Source: Sphingomonas sp. (GTDB lineage: Bacteria > Pseudomonadota > Alphaproteobacteria > Sphingomonadales > Sphingomonadaceae). Taken from it: a stretch of 64,000 nucleotides of DNA. The notes below the pieces were generated by a model. It was given only the letters and a program-made list of their open reading frames with translations, searched no databases and had not been told where the DNA came from. The translations under genes were made by a program, and so were the position numbers. Positions 53,600 to 61,953 of this stretch are shown here, piece after piece. The first letter of the stretch is position 1; each line of letters begins with the position of its first letter. The DNA is taken from positions 434,001 to 498,000 of the forward strand of contig NZ_JAGIAM010000001.1 in the NCBI RefSeq assembly GCF_017744835.1, read 5' to 3'.

Positions 53600-54490
53600 A
53601 TGGCTTCCCATATCGTCGTGGGCGCTGGCCCGGTCGGGCGCGCGACCGCGCGGCTCCTTGCCGATGCTGGTCACAGCGTCACGCTGACAAGCCGCAACGC
53701 CGGGACTCTCGACCTGCCCGGAATACGGACCGTATCGCTCGACGCGACCGAGGCCGCAGCCCTTGCCGGCATCGGCGAGGGCGTGGACACGATCTTCATG
53801 TGCGCGATGGCGGCCTATCACCGTTGGCCCACCGATTTCTTTCCCATCATGGACGGCACTGTCCAGGCGGCCGAAGCGGTGGGGGCGAAGATCGTCATCG
53901 CGGGCAACACGTATGGCTACGGCGAGCGCGCACCCCAAACGCTTGCCAGCGACACGCCGCTTGATCCCACCACCTTGAAGGGCACCGTGCGTGCGATCAT
54001 GTGGGAGCGCGCTCGGCGGTCGAAGGCGCCAGCGATCGAAATCCGTGCCAGCGATTATCTCGGCGACGCACGGGTTACCTACCTCGCGCTCCTGGCGTTG
54101 CCCGCCCTTGCGACGGGAGCCGAGGTGGCCTTTGTCGGTTCGGTCGACCAAATCCACCCCTGGTCGTACATCGACGATGTCGCGCGAACGCTCATCGCTG
54201 CATCGCTCTACCAAGGCGAATGGGATCGCGCCTTCCTTGCACCGGTACAGCACGCCAGCGTGCGCGAGGTGCTCGGCAAGATTGCCGAGCACCGGGGACT
54301 CGAGGTGCCTGCCCTGCGAGTTGCTCCGGCAGCGGAACTGGAAGGGCTCGGCTGGCACGAGGCCGTCGAGCTCACGTACCAATGGGACCGACCCGCGCGC
54401 GTCGACACGTCGGAGACGGAAAGGCTCCTCGGCGTCCGCGCAAGCAGCCTCGACGAGATGGCTCGTGCAACGGCGCGCGGCGCGGCCTAG
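53600..54490 (+). CDS. NAD-dependent epimerase/dehydratase-like protein
   Basis: A 296-residue extended SDR. It begins SHIVVGAGPVGRATARLLAD (GxGxxG Rossmann), has VDTIFMCAMAAYHRWPTDFF, IVIAGNTYGYGERA and the C-terminal WSYIDDVARTLIAAS. The usual YxxxK pair is not clear: the Tyr of NTYGYG is followed by no Lys at the right distance, so catalysis may differ. ATG at 53600 follows GGAG by nine bases. The start lies close to the broken glycosyltransferase on the other strand. Confidence 0.82.
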   Translation: MASHIVVGAGPVGRATARLLADAGHSVTLTSRNAGTLDLPGIRTVSLDATEAAALAGIGEGVDTIFMCAMAAYHRWPTDFFPIMDGTVQAAEAVGAKIVIAGNTYGYGERAPQTLASDTPLDPTTLKGTVRAIMWERARRSKAPAIEIRASDYLGDARVTYLALLALPALATGAEVAFVGSVDQIHPWSYIDDVARTLIAASLYQGEWDRAFLAPVQHASVREVLGKIAEHRGLEVPALRVAPAAELEGLGWHEAVELTYQWDRPARVDTSETERLLGVRASSLDEMARATARGAA

Positions 54491-54617
54491 CCGCCCGTCG
54501 GTTTTGCGCCCTCCCGGTGGCAGACATGGGGGTCCTTCATGCGCGATGAGGGCCGGATCCAAGGTAGGGTCCGGGGCATCGCGCACCTCATCGAGCCAAA
54601 GATCCCCGCATAGAAGT

Positions 54618-54645
54618 GTGCCCGCCGGATCGCTCCGGCGGGCAC
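54618..54645. other. Perfect 12-bp hairpin
   Basis: GTGCCCGCCGGA (54618-54629), loop TCGC, TCCGGCGGGCAC (54634-54645). It lies in the 295-base gap between the epimerase and the GFA gene, which read toward each other. There is no T-run after either arm, so it is a strong structure but not a classical terminator. No gene was seen elsewhere in this gap. Confidence 0.6.
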
Positions 54646-54785
54646 GTGCGACCCTCAGGGGCACGTTATTCTTAAGGTCGGCGTCAAGCGCGCCGCCGTC
54701 GGCGCAGCCGCCTTCGATGCTGTATGCCGGGCCAGCCCGCCTGGCCGGACACAGGACTATGGACGGGCCTCCGGTGTCTCGCCGC

Positions 54786-55199
54786 TCAAACCGGCGGCAT
54801 TTTGCCGAAGCGCGGCAGCGCCGGATCGAGGTGATCCCAGGGCTGGCCGGCGTCGGTCCAGGTGACGAACTGCGGCTTGAACCGGATCGGGTCGTCGAGG
54901 CTTGTCGCGCTCGCGACGAAGACATCGGCATTGTCCGGAAAGAACAGGTAGACAGGCGCTCCGCACGCGCTGCAAAAGCCCCGGCTCTTGCGCGTGCCCA
55001 GGTCACCCGTCACGGTCCATGTCGCCGCCTCGCCGGTGAGCTTTACGTTCGCGCCGACGAAAGTCAGGTGCGCGCCGTGCCCAGTGCCGCTGTCGCGCTG
55101 GCATTGCCGGCACTGGCAGTAGAGCATCGCGGCCGGTTCGCCGGAAACCTCGTAGCGGATGGCGCCGCATTTGCAGCCGCCGGTGTAGGGCTCACTCAT
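54786..55199 (-). CDS. GFA-family (Gfa-like/CENP-V) zinc protein
   Basis: A 137-residue protein of the glutathione-dependent formaldehyde-activating fold. The N-terminus is MSEPYTGGCKCGAIRYEVSG with CxC, then YCQCRQCQRDSG (CxxC), and FCSACGAPVYLF with CxxC, all zinc ligands of this family. The family name comes from Gfa; most members have no proven formaldehyde activity. ATG at 55199 overlaps the AHSA1 gene stop by eight bases. Third gene of the arsR-AHSA1-GFA operon. Confidence 0.9.
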   Translation of the reverse strand: MSEPYTGGCKCGAIRYEVSGEPAAMLYCQCRQCQRDSGTGHGAHLTFVGANVKLTGEAATWTVTGDLGTRKSRGFCSACGAPVYLFFPDNADVFVASATSLDDPIRFKPQFVTWTDAGQPWDHLDPALPRFGKMPPV

Positions 55200-55665
55200 C
55201 GGCGGCAGCCTTGACGGCGACACCTACCATCTTGCCGACGACATTATTCCAGCCTTCCGCCAGCTTGCGATAGGTGCTCTCGTTTCGCGGCAGCACGAAG
55301 CCGGCATGGACCAGGCGCACGCGCGTCCCGCCATCGACGGGCTGCAGGACCCAGGTCACGACAGTATCGAGCAGCGAGCCGTAGCCGACGTTTCCGGCGT
55401 CGCCCCCCTTCCACGAGTAGACGAGGCGTTCGTGCGGCTGCACTTCGAGCACTTCGCATTCGATCGTGCCATCCCATTTGCCGGCCGCCGTCGTGCGATA
55501 GGTGAAATGCCTGCCGACTTCCGGCGCGAAGCCCGTCGGCTCCATCAGCCAGCGACCGATAAGCTCGCCGTCGGTGAGCGCCTTCCAGATGAATTCGGGC
55601 GCGTGCGGGAAGACCTCGTCGACCACGATATCGTGTGTGTCGGCGAGCAACGCAGTGGCGTTCAT
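55192..55665 (-). CDS. SRPBCC/AHSA1-domain protein
   Basis: A 157-residue START-like (AHSA1) protein with the usual order of strands: VVDEVFPHAPEFIWKALTDG, LIGRWLMEPTGFAPEVGRHF, WDGTIECEVLEVQPHERLVY and the C-terminal helix LAEGWNNVVGKM. Its cavity may bind a small hydrophobic ligand. AHSA1 genes often follow an ArsR regulator, as here. It overlaps arsR by four bases and the GFA gene by eight. Confidence 0.9.
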   Translation of the reverse strand: MNATALLADTHDIVVDEVFPHAPEFIWKALTDGELIGRWLMEPTGFAPEVGRHFTYRTTAAGKWDGTIECEVLEVQPHERLVYSWKGGDAGNVGYGSLLDTVVTWVLQPVDGGTRVRLVHAGFVLPRNESTYRKLAEGWNNVVGKMVGVAVKAAADE

Positions 55666-55991
55666 GGATCGATTTCCTTAAGCAAGATGTGCAGATCAGC
55701 CAGACGTTCGCGCCAGAAGACGCCGTAATGGCTCATCCAGTCGAACAGCGGCGCCAGCCCCTTGGGTTCGGCGCGATAGAACACGTTTCGTCCCTGCGGC
55801 CGCTCCAAGACCAGTCCAGCTCGCTTCAGCGATCGCAGGTGCTGCGAAATGGCTCCCTGCGTGACACCGCTTCCGCGCGTCAATTCTACGACGGTGATCT
55901 CGTCCGCCTGCGCCACGCGCTCGAACACCGCGCGCCGCGTAGGATCTGAAAGTGCGCGCATGACCAAGTTGATAGAGGCATTTTCGAGCAT
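55662..55991 (-). CDS. ArsR-family transcriptional regulator
   Basis: A 109-residue winged-helix repressor (LVMRALSDPTRRAVFERVAQ, VTQGAISQHLRSLKRAGLVL, RPQGRNVFYRAEPKGLAPLF). It lacks the CxC metal motif of metal-sensing ArsR, so it is the type usually paired with AHSA1 proteins. ATG at 55991. An inverted repeat just upstream (56000-56015) is a likely operator. First gene of the operon. Confidence 0.92.
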   Translation of the reverse strand: MLENASINLVMRALSDPTRRAVFERVAQADEITVVELTRGSGVTQGAISQHLRSLKRAGLVLERPQGRNVFYRAEPKGLAPLFDWMSHYGVFWRERLADLHILLKEIDP

Positions 55992-55999
55992 GGCAAATC

Positions 56000-56033
56000 A
56001 TTAGCTGATGCTAATCAAATAGTCAATGCTAAT
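56000..56033 (-). promoter_or_regulatory. Candidate ArsR operator
   Basis: ATTAGC (56000-56005), TGAT, GCTAAT (56010-56015) is a perfect six-base inverted repeat nine bases before the arsR start, and a further GCTAAT half-site is at 56028-56033. It is AT-rich, unlike the surroundings. It overlaps the 3' end of the next minus-strand gene (stop at 56029), so the arsR promoter must lie within or at the end of that gene. Confidence 0.6.
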
Positions 56034-56682
56034 TATTTGCAGTGGACACTTGGGACACACGGCGCACTGTCCTGATCGTCCCGCTGCCGCCGCCGCCACA
56101 AAAGAAGCGTTCGCCGCCATCCGACTCCAGGCCCGATACACCTGCTCCGGCGGGCATCGTGAGACTCTCCAGGACCTCGCCGGACCGGGGGTCGATGCGC
56201 CTTATGTCGCTCTCGTCGCCTTCCCACGTTCCATGCCAGAGCTCGCCCTCCACCCAGGTGACGCCGGTGACGAAACGATCGGATTCGATCGTGCGAAGAA
56301 TGTCCCCGTTTCCCGGGTCGACCTGATAGATCTTGCGGTCCCGGTACTGCCCGACCCACAAAGCTCCTTCCGCCCATGCCAGTCCGGAATCGCCTCCCTT
56401 GCCGGGTGCCGGGATCGTCGCCAGGAGGGTGCCCGTCTGGGGGTCGATCTTCTGGATGCGGTTTTCGGCGATCTGGAACAGATGCTCGCCATCGAAGGCG
56501 GTCCCGGCATCGCCGGTAACTTCGAGCGATCGCACGATTTCACCGCTCGAGGGATCGAGGGCATTCAACCTCTCGCCGGCCGCGAACCAAATCCGCTGCC
56601 CGTCATAGGAAACGCCGTGCACGGCATCGATCCCGTCGAAGGGACCATAGACCCGATCAATCTTGGCCTGCGACTGCTTCAT
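56029..56682 (-). CDS. Beta-propeller protein, glutamine cyclotransferase/Vgb-like
   Basis: A 217-residue protein made of repeated propeller blades: FDGIDAVHGVSYDGQRIWFA, then GERLNALDPSSGEIVRSLEV, NRIQKIDPQTGTLLATIPAP and RKIYQVDPGNGDILRTIE. Each blade ends near an Asp-Pro turn. No signal peptide is visible, so it is probably cytosolic. The fold is shared by glutaminyl cyclotransferase-like proteins and streptogramin lyase (Vgb); the enzyme role is not proven. GGAGG lies before the ATG at 56682. It is 26 bases after a large HTH regulator, so likely regulated with it. Confidence 0.75.
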   Translation of the reverse strand: MKQSQAKIDRVYGPFDGIDAVHGVSYDGQRIWFAAGERLNALDPSSGEIVRSLEVTGDAGTAFDGEHLFQIAENRIQKIDPQTGTLLATIPAPGKGGDSGLAWAEGALWVGQYRDRKIYQVDPGNGDILRTIESDRFVTGVTWVEGELWHGTWEGDESDIRRIDPRSGEVLESLTMPAGAGVSGLESDGGERFFCGGGGSGTIRTVRRVSQVSTANN

Positions 56683-56708
56683 GCTTCCTCCGATGCTGCA
56701 GGCTGTTC

Positions 56709-57929
56709 CTAGCCGAAGGGAAGGCCGCCTGGGAGCAACAAGGTTGTCGCGAATCCCAAGGGTGCCGGCGCGACCCAGCGCCGCGCCCTTCCGTTGCCGA
56801 AGTGCTGTATCCGGCCCTTGGCAGAAAGCGCCTCGAGCGAGCGCTGGATGCCGCGCTGGCTCTTCCCGAGCGCCAGAGCCAGGGCAGAGCTCGACCAGGC
56901 CTCTCCGTCGTTCAGCAACGCCAGGACGGCTTCATGGCCTTCCTCTACCGGCGGCGCCATTACTGCGACGCCCGCCGTGTCGACAGGCACGAGCGCAAAC
57001 CCGTTCCGCGTCGCTACGACGGTCGCGACTGCGGCAATGGCCTTGCGCAGCCGTGCCATCTCGACGCGCAGCCGCGCGCGGTGCGATTCGTCCGCACTCC
57101 TGGCCCGGAAGGCTTGGCGGACCAGATCGTCACGCGAGACGTCGCCCGGCCATGCCTGGGCAAGGGCACGCGCGAGCGACAGCAGGACGGGCCGTCTCGC
57201 CAGCGAAATGCGTATCTGGTGTTTGCGCACCGCATGTCGACAGGCATCGACTACCAGCGCGCCGGTCGCCATCAGCGCCTCGGCGTCCTCCAGGCGGATC
57301 GAACGCTGCGCGTCCGGCGCGACCAGCCGGGCCACCGGCGCATTGAGGGTCTCGAAGGCTCGCGATACTTCGGCGTTGAGCGCCGGGATGCCGGCAAGCT
57401 GCGCGGCCTCTCGTGCCCGCTCCAGCGCAGCGCGCGCAGCTCCCGCCTCGATCTTGCGCATGGCGATTTCCGCCACCACGAGCTCGTGCATCGCGCGCCA
57501 TGCCGGAGGCAACAATTTGAGGTCGAGCTCGGCAAGCCCCTGCTTCGCACGGTGGAGATCGCCCACCAGCACCTGCCTTCGAATTTCCAGGTGCCGTGCA
57601 TGGGCGGCGTTCAGCGCATCGCCATGGACCTCGAGCGTCACCCGCGCCGCCGAGAGCGACTTCGCAGGCGAGCGCAGGTCCCGCGAAACGAGCGCGATCT
57701 CCGCTTCGGCGACCACGCATCGCGCCCGCGACACCGCTTCCCTGGCGCCGAAGCCACGCGCAGCCCGCTTGAGCAGCACCTTTGCCCGGTCGAACTCGCC
57801 CAGTTGCGCCATGGCGATGCCTCGTAGCGCGAGCGCCGGCGGATCGTCTCGGAGCGCGACGCGGTTCATGGCGCCGAGGATATCGCCCGTTGCAAGCGCT
57901 CGCGCCGCGGCAGTGATCAGCGAGTCCAT
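56709..57929 (-). CDS. Large helical protein with winged-helix domains, putative regulator
   Basis: A 406-residue protein. Residues about 1 to 210 are TPR-like helices rich in Ala/Arg (LALRGIAMAQLGEFDRAKVL, ARHLEIRRQVLVGDLHRAKQ). The second half has RISLARRPVLLSLARALAQA and DDLVRQAFRARSADESHRAR followed by LRVEMARLRKAIAAV, like an OmpR/SARP winged helix (P-x-L-L-L...R-L-R-K). The last 80 residues add another HTH-like part (WSSSALALALGKSQRGIQRS, LSAKGRIQHFGNG). It probably regulates the propeller gene that follows. The ligand or signal is unknown. I know no close, well-studied relative. Confidence 0.65.
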   Translation of the reverse strand: MDSLITAAARALATGDILGAMNRVALRDDPPALALRGIAMAQLGEFDRAKVLLKRAARGFGAREAVSRARCVVAEAEIALVSRDLRSPAKSLSAARVTLEVHGDALNAAHARHLEIRRQVLVGDLHRAKQGLAELDLKLLPPAWRAMHELVVAEIAMRKIEAGAARAALERAREAAQLAGIPALNAEVSRAFETLNAPVARLVAPDAQRSIRLEDAEALMATGALVVDACRHAVRKHQIRISLARRPVLLSLARALAQAWPGDVSRDDLVRQAFRARSADESHRARLRVEMARLRKAIAAVATVVATRNGFALVPVDTAGVAVMAPPVEEGHEAVLALLNDGEAWSSSALALALGKSQRGIQRSLEALSAKGRIQHFGNGRARRWVAPAPLGFATTLLLPGGLPFG

Positions 57930-58034
57930 CCAAATCGCGCCACGCTTGCCACACTCCTCGTATCCCGACCGTTCTTATGCGCCTGCTCGCCTCAGGGTCA
58001 AAAAGGCTGTCGCCCCACCCGGCTCAACGCACGC

Positions 58035-58937
58035 TCAAGGCTGAACCACGTCCCGCTGGCCCCGGGAAGCCGGGTTCAGGGCAGGACGAGCCGCCTGCAG
58101 GAGGATATCCATGGCCGCCCCGACGCATGCGGGCCGCCGATCGCGCGCGTAAAGCCCATACTGGACGGTGATCGGCTCCGGCGCTTCCGACGGCGCGGCC
58201 GTTCGCGACAAGCCTGGCCGGATGTAGCTCTGCGGCAGCAACCCCATGCCGAGACCGCCTTCCACTGCCGCCTGGAGCGCGGAAATGCTCTGACTGGCGA
58301 ACACGATGCGATGGGCGCGTGCCGTTGCTGCAAGCGCCGCCATCATCCGGTCGCGCCACAGGCAGGGCGCCGCATAGGCAACTAGGTCAAGCGGACTTGC
58401 AGCATCGACCGAGTAGTCAAGTGCACAGGCCCACAGCAGATCGATGGTCCAGGCGGTACGCGCCTCGTCGCGGACCACTGACGCAGGGGCAAGCATGATG
58501 TCGAACTGCCCCGCATTCCAGGCTTGACCCAACGCAATGCTGTTCGTGACCATCACGTCCAGCTGGACGCCAGGGTGCGCCCGGTGCAGCCGTCCGAGCG
58601 CCGCCGGAAGCGCCGTGCCGGCGACTTCTTCGGCGAGCCCGATGCGCACACTGCCGGTGATGTCGGGCCGGCTGAGGCGCGCCTGCGCCTCGTCGCCCAG
58701 CGCGAGCATGCGCGCGACATAGCCGAGGAAGACTTCTCCTTCCGCCGTGGGCACGACACCTCGCCCGGTACGGCGGAAGAGCCGATGGCCGACCAGTTCC
58801 TCTAGCCGCCGTATCTGCATGCTGACCGCGGACTGGCTCCGGCCGGTCTGCTGCGCGACTTTGCTCAAGCTGCCCTGTCGGCACGCGGCGGCATAAAGCC
58901 GAAGCAGGTCGAGGCCGATCTGGTCCGATATCAACAT
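58035..58937 (-). CDS. LysR-family transcriptional regulator (divergent from qorA)
   Basis: A 300-residue LysR protein. The N-terminal winged HTH is LDLLRLYAAACRQGSLSKVA then QSAVSMQIRRLEELVGHRLF. The effector domain has VRIGLAEEVAGTALPAALGR, FDIMLAPASVV, and GLGMGLLPQSYIRPGLSR. Its start ATG at 58937 faces qorA at 59030. The gap holds a symmetric operator-like sequence, so this protein likely controls both itself and qorA. Confidence 0.92.
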   Translation of the reverse strand: MLISDQIGLDLLRLYAAACRQGSLSKVAQQTGRSQSAVSMQIRRLEELVGHRLFRRTGRGVVPTAEGEVFLGYVARMLALGDEAQARLSRPDITGSVRIGLAEEVAGTALPAALGRLHRAHPGVQLDVMVTNSIALGQAWNAGQFDIMLAPASVVRDEARTAWTIDLLWACALDYSVDAASPLDLVAYAAPCLWRDRMMAALAATARAHRIVFASQSISALQAAVEGGLGMGLLPQSYIRPGLSRTAAPSEAPEPITVQYGLYARDRRPACVGAAMDILLQAARPALNPASRGQRDVVQP

Positions 58938-58958
58938 GATGCAAACTCTGATGCTAAG

Positions 58959-58983
58959 GATATCAGTCTACCCTGATATCAGG
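58959..58983. promoter_or_regulatory. Candidate LysR operator in the lysR/qorA gap
   Basis: GATATCAG (58959-58966), six bases, CTGATATC (58973-58980) is an eight-base inverted repeat. The right arm is also part of the perfect palindrome CCTGATATCAGG (58972-58983). It lies 22 bases before the lysR start and about 46 before qorA, as expected for a LysR site. Confidence 0.6.
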
Positions 58984-59029
58984 CGACATACTAGCTGGGC
59001 GGGCGACACAGCGTGAGGAGCGTCGCAAC

Positions 59030-60001
59030 GTGAAAGCGATCCAGATAGACCGTTATGGCGGTCCCGAAGTGCTCGAAGTGAAAGACTTGCTCCTTGCGCC
59101 GCCCGGACCGGGAGAGGTCCGGGTTCGCAACCGGGCAATCGGCGTCAACTTCATCGACATCTATCATCGCACCGGCGCTTATCCCGTGGCCGGCCTGCCG
59201 TTCACGCCGGGCAAGGAAGGCGCCGGCGAGGTGGTCGCGCTCGGTCCCGGCGTCTCGGGCTTTGCGCCGGGCGATCGGGTGGCCTATGTCGAAGCGCCGG
59301 GCGCGTATGCAGAGGAGCACAACGTTCCGGCGCAAGTCCTGCTTCGCCTGCCCGATACGATCGATTACCAAACCGCCGCCGCGATGATGCTTAAAGGGCT
59401 GACCGCGCAATACCTGCTGCGCCGGACCTACCGCGTAGAGCCGGGGCAAACCGTTCTCGTGCATGCCGCGGCCGGCGGTGTCGGGCTCATTCTCGCGCAA
59501 TGGGCCAAGCACCTTGGCGCGACGGTCATCGGCACGGTCGGCTCGCCGGACAAGGTCGCCACCGCGCGCGCGAACGGCTGCGACCATGTCGTCCTCTACC
59601 GCGAGGAGCCATTCCCCGCTCGGGTCATGGACCTCACTAGGGGGCAAGGCTGTCACGTCGTCTACGACGGCATTGGCCAAGCGACCTTTCCTGGCTCGCT
59701 CGACTGCCTGCGTCCCTTCGGCTCGTTCGTGAGTTTCGGCTCCGCGTCGGGCCCGATCGCGCCGTTTGACATCGCATTGCTGGCCGCAAAGGGTTCGCTC
59801 TTTGCGACCTTTCCCCTGCTGCCGACCCATATCGCCGACCGCGACACCTACCTGGGCATGGCACGCGAGCTGTTCGGCGCGGTCGAGGCGGGGGCGGTAG
59901 AGATCACCGTGCACGACCGTCTCGCATTGTCGGAGGCGGCTGAAGCGCATCGGCGGATGGAAGCTCGTGAGACGATGGGCGCGACAATCCTGCTCCCCTG
60001 A
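59030..60001 (+). CDS. qorA: Quinone oxidoreductase, MDR family
   Basis: A 323-residue medium-chain dehydrogenase/reductase of the QorA type. It begins MKAIQIDRYGGPEVLEVKDL, then RNRAIGVNFIDIYHRTGAYP, PGKEGAGEVVALG, the NADPH-binding AAAGGVGLILAQWAKHLGA and VYDGIGQATF. It lacks zinc cysteines, as QorA does. GTG start at 59030 with GGAG nine bases upstream. It reduces quinones with NADPH; a role in quinone or electrophile stress is inferred. The divergent LysR probably regulates it. Confidence 0.92.
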   Translation: MKAIQIDRYGGPEVLEVKDLLLAPPGPGEVRVRNRAIGVNFIDIYHRTGAYPVAGLPFTPGKEGAGEVVALGPGVSGFAPGDRVAYVEAPGAYAEEHNVPAQVLLRLPDTIDYQTAAAMMLKGLTAQYLLRRTYRVEPGQTVLVHAAAGGVGLILAQWAKHLGATVIGTVGSPDKVATARANGCDHVVLYREEPFPARVMDLTRGQGCHVVYDGIGQATFPGSLDCLRPFGSFVSFGSASGPIAPFDIALLAAKGSLFATFPLLPTHIADRDTYLGMARELFGAVEAGAVEITVHDRLALSEAAEAHRRMEARETMGATILLP

Positions 60002-60061
60002 CACCGCTGCCGCGCCTCGGGCCTGCCGCTTCCTGTCGCTCGGTAATGCTTCGCCGCGCGA

Positions 60062-60685
60062 TCAGGTGCGTCGATCGGCGAACAAGAGCGCACCGGCGAG
60101 GGTGATCATTGCAACGCCACTCGTCCGATTGACGCGCCGGGCCATCGTTCGGTCCCGTACGCGTTGCTGCAGCCGCGAACCGACGAGGGCGTAAATAGTC
60201 ACGGCAGCGACTTCCAGTGCGAGGAACATTGCTCCCAGGACGAAAAAGTCCTGCCAGTAGTCCTCCACGGATACAAACTGCGGCAGGAACGAGGTGAAGA
60301 TGAGGATAGCCTTGGGATTGCCGGCGGCGACGAGAAACTCCCGCCGCGCGTATTGCGGCGCGGGCCGCGACGGCGCGCCCGCGTGCGGCCCAATGGCCTC
60401 TCCCTTGTACAACAGCAGCCTGGCGCCTAGCCAAAACAGATAGAGGGCACCGGTCCATTTGATGGCCGAGAATACAAGGTCGGAAGCGGCGAGCACAGCC
60501 CCGAGGCCGAGCGCCGCCACGCCAATCATCGCCGCAAACGCAACGATACGCCCTGCCGAAGCGGCAATCGCGCGCCTCGCTCCATGATGCGCGGCAATCG
60601 TGATGGACATCAGGTTGTTGGGACCGAGCGCCAGGTTCAAGGCGAAGCAAGCCGGGACGAACACAAGGAGCGTTTCGATATTCAT
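60062..60685 (-). CDS. LysE-family amino acid exporter
   Basis: A 207-residue, six-span inner-membrane exporter. The family signature is ALNLALGPNNLMSITIAAHH (usually P-G-P, here L-G-P-N-N), with GARRAIAASAGRIVAFAAMI and NPKAILIFTSFLPQFV. It is most like the RhtB/homoserine-lactone branch. The substrate is unknown, probably an amino acid. It is convergent with qorA. Confidence 0.9.
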   Translation of the reverse strand: MNIETLLVFVPACFALNLALGPNNLMSITIAAHHGARRAIAASAGRIVAFAAMIGVAALGLGAVLAASDLVFSAIKWTGALYLFWLGARLLLYKGEAIGPHAGAPSRPAPQYARREFLVAAGNPKAILIFTSFLPQFVSVEDYWQDFFVLGAMFLALEVAAVTIYALVGSRLQQRVRDRTMARRVNRTSGVAMITLAGALLFADRRT

Positions 60686-60939
60686 GTGCTTGCTCTCGCA
60701 GGCGGGGCCGCGCGAGCGCGTGACTCCGGCCAGTTTTCAGCGCGCATGCTACCGACGGGCGCTGCCGTTTTCGATCGATATCAGGGTACGATTTGCGCGT
60801 TGACCGCGCCGCAGGCGCGCTCCAACCGGGAGACGCTATGCCGCTTCGCGCGCGGCCTCGACCAGCGCGCGAGCTGCCCGGCTTTCGGCTGCTGCGTGCC
60901 AGCCACGGACACCGCCGTCGCGCTGCCTCACCCGCCGTC

Positions 60940-61857
60940 CTACCTGTCGATTCCAGCGATGGAGCCTATCCTGCCGGACAGGAAATCGATCAGCAGCCGC
61001 ACCCTGTGGATGCGCGCGCGCTCGGGAACGATCAGTAGGCTCAGTGGGGTGGATGGGGGCGCGTAGGCCGGAAGGATCGCCTCCAGCGCGCCCGAGAGGA
61101 TTGCATCCTCAACCAGCCACCGGTGTGCCGGGGCATAGCCGCGCCCGGCCAGCAGCGCCTCGCGCGCGGCAAGGCCATGGTCGACGTTGAGCCGCGCCTT
61201 GATGGCCACCCGGTGCAGCCCGCCCTCCGGGTCCCGCAGGACCAGCGTGTCGCTTCCGGACACGTTGGACATGCGGATGCACTCGTGTGTTGCCAGATCG
61301 TCAGGCACCGCCGGTCGGCCGCGCGCGTTCAGATAGGCCGGCGAGGCAACGAGCACGCGCCGGCTTTGACCCAGCGACCGTAGTCGCATCGAGCTGTCGG
61401 CGAACGGACCCAGGCGAATTGCCAGATCGACGCCCTCGCGCACGAGGTCCACCCGTTCGTCGGTCAGGCTCAGGTCGATGCCGACATTCGGGTGAAGGTC
61501 CTGGAATTCGAAAAGAAGGCGACTGAAATGCAGCACGCCGATCGCTGCCGAGCAGGAGAGGCGCACCGTCCCGAAGGCCGATCCGCTGCTGTTCGCCAGT
61601 TCTTCGCCCGCCATGTCAACCAATTGCAGGACCTGCAGGCTTCGGGCGTAAAACTGGCTCCCCTCCGGCGTGATCGTCACTCGCCGCGTAGTCCTGCTCA
61701 ACAGGGATACGCCGAGCGCGTCCTCGAGCTCGCGCAACTGGCGGGTGATCGTCGATTGGCCGACCCCGAGTTCGCGCGCCACGGCAGAAAGACTTCCGCG
61801 TTCGGCCACCCGCACGAAGGTCCGCATGCGCTCCAGCGTGATGCTCGATCTATCCAT
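60940..61857 (-). CDS. LysR-family transcriptional regulator (divergent from flavin oxidoreductase)
   Basis: A 305-residue LysR of the CrgA/DsdC-like group. HTH: LERMRTFVRVAERGSLSAVA and QSTITRQLRELEDALGVSLL then RRVTITPEGSQFYA. Effector part: GTVRLSCSAAIGVLHFSRLL, VDLAIRLGPFADSSMRLRSL. Start ATG at 61857, 97 bases from the divergent oxidoreductase gene at 61954. That layout is typical for LysR control of a quinone or nitro-reductase. Between this gene and LysE (60686-60939) I see no gene. Confidence 0.92.
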   Translation of the reverse strand: MDRSSITLERMRTFVRVAERGSLSAVARELGVGQSTITRQLRELEDALGVSLLSRTTRRVTITPEGSQFYARSLQVLQLVDMAGEELANSSGSAFGTVRLSCSAAIGVLHFSRLLFEFQDLHPNVGIDLSLTDERVDLVREGVDLAIRLGPFADSSMRLRSLGQSRRVLVASPAYLNARGRPAVPDDLATHECIRMSNVSGSDTLVLRDPEGGLHRVAIKARLNVDHGLAAREALLAGRGYAPAHRWLVEDAILSGALEAILPAYAPPSTPLSLLIVPERARIHRVRLLIDFLSGRIGSIAGIDR

Positions 61858-61953
61858 TTTTCGGCAGAGTCATATTCTTGCTCACCATATACCGCATGAA
61901 TATTCGCGGCACTATCCTCTGGCCTCAAACTAACCTGGCGGGAGTGCCGAACC

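Noticed and set aside
53504..55006. Minus-strand frame joined to the glycosyltransferase remnant
   Set aside because: It is antisense to the epimerase and GFA region and shows no N-terminal glycosyltransferase lobe; only 53129-53503 was kept.
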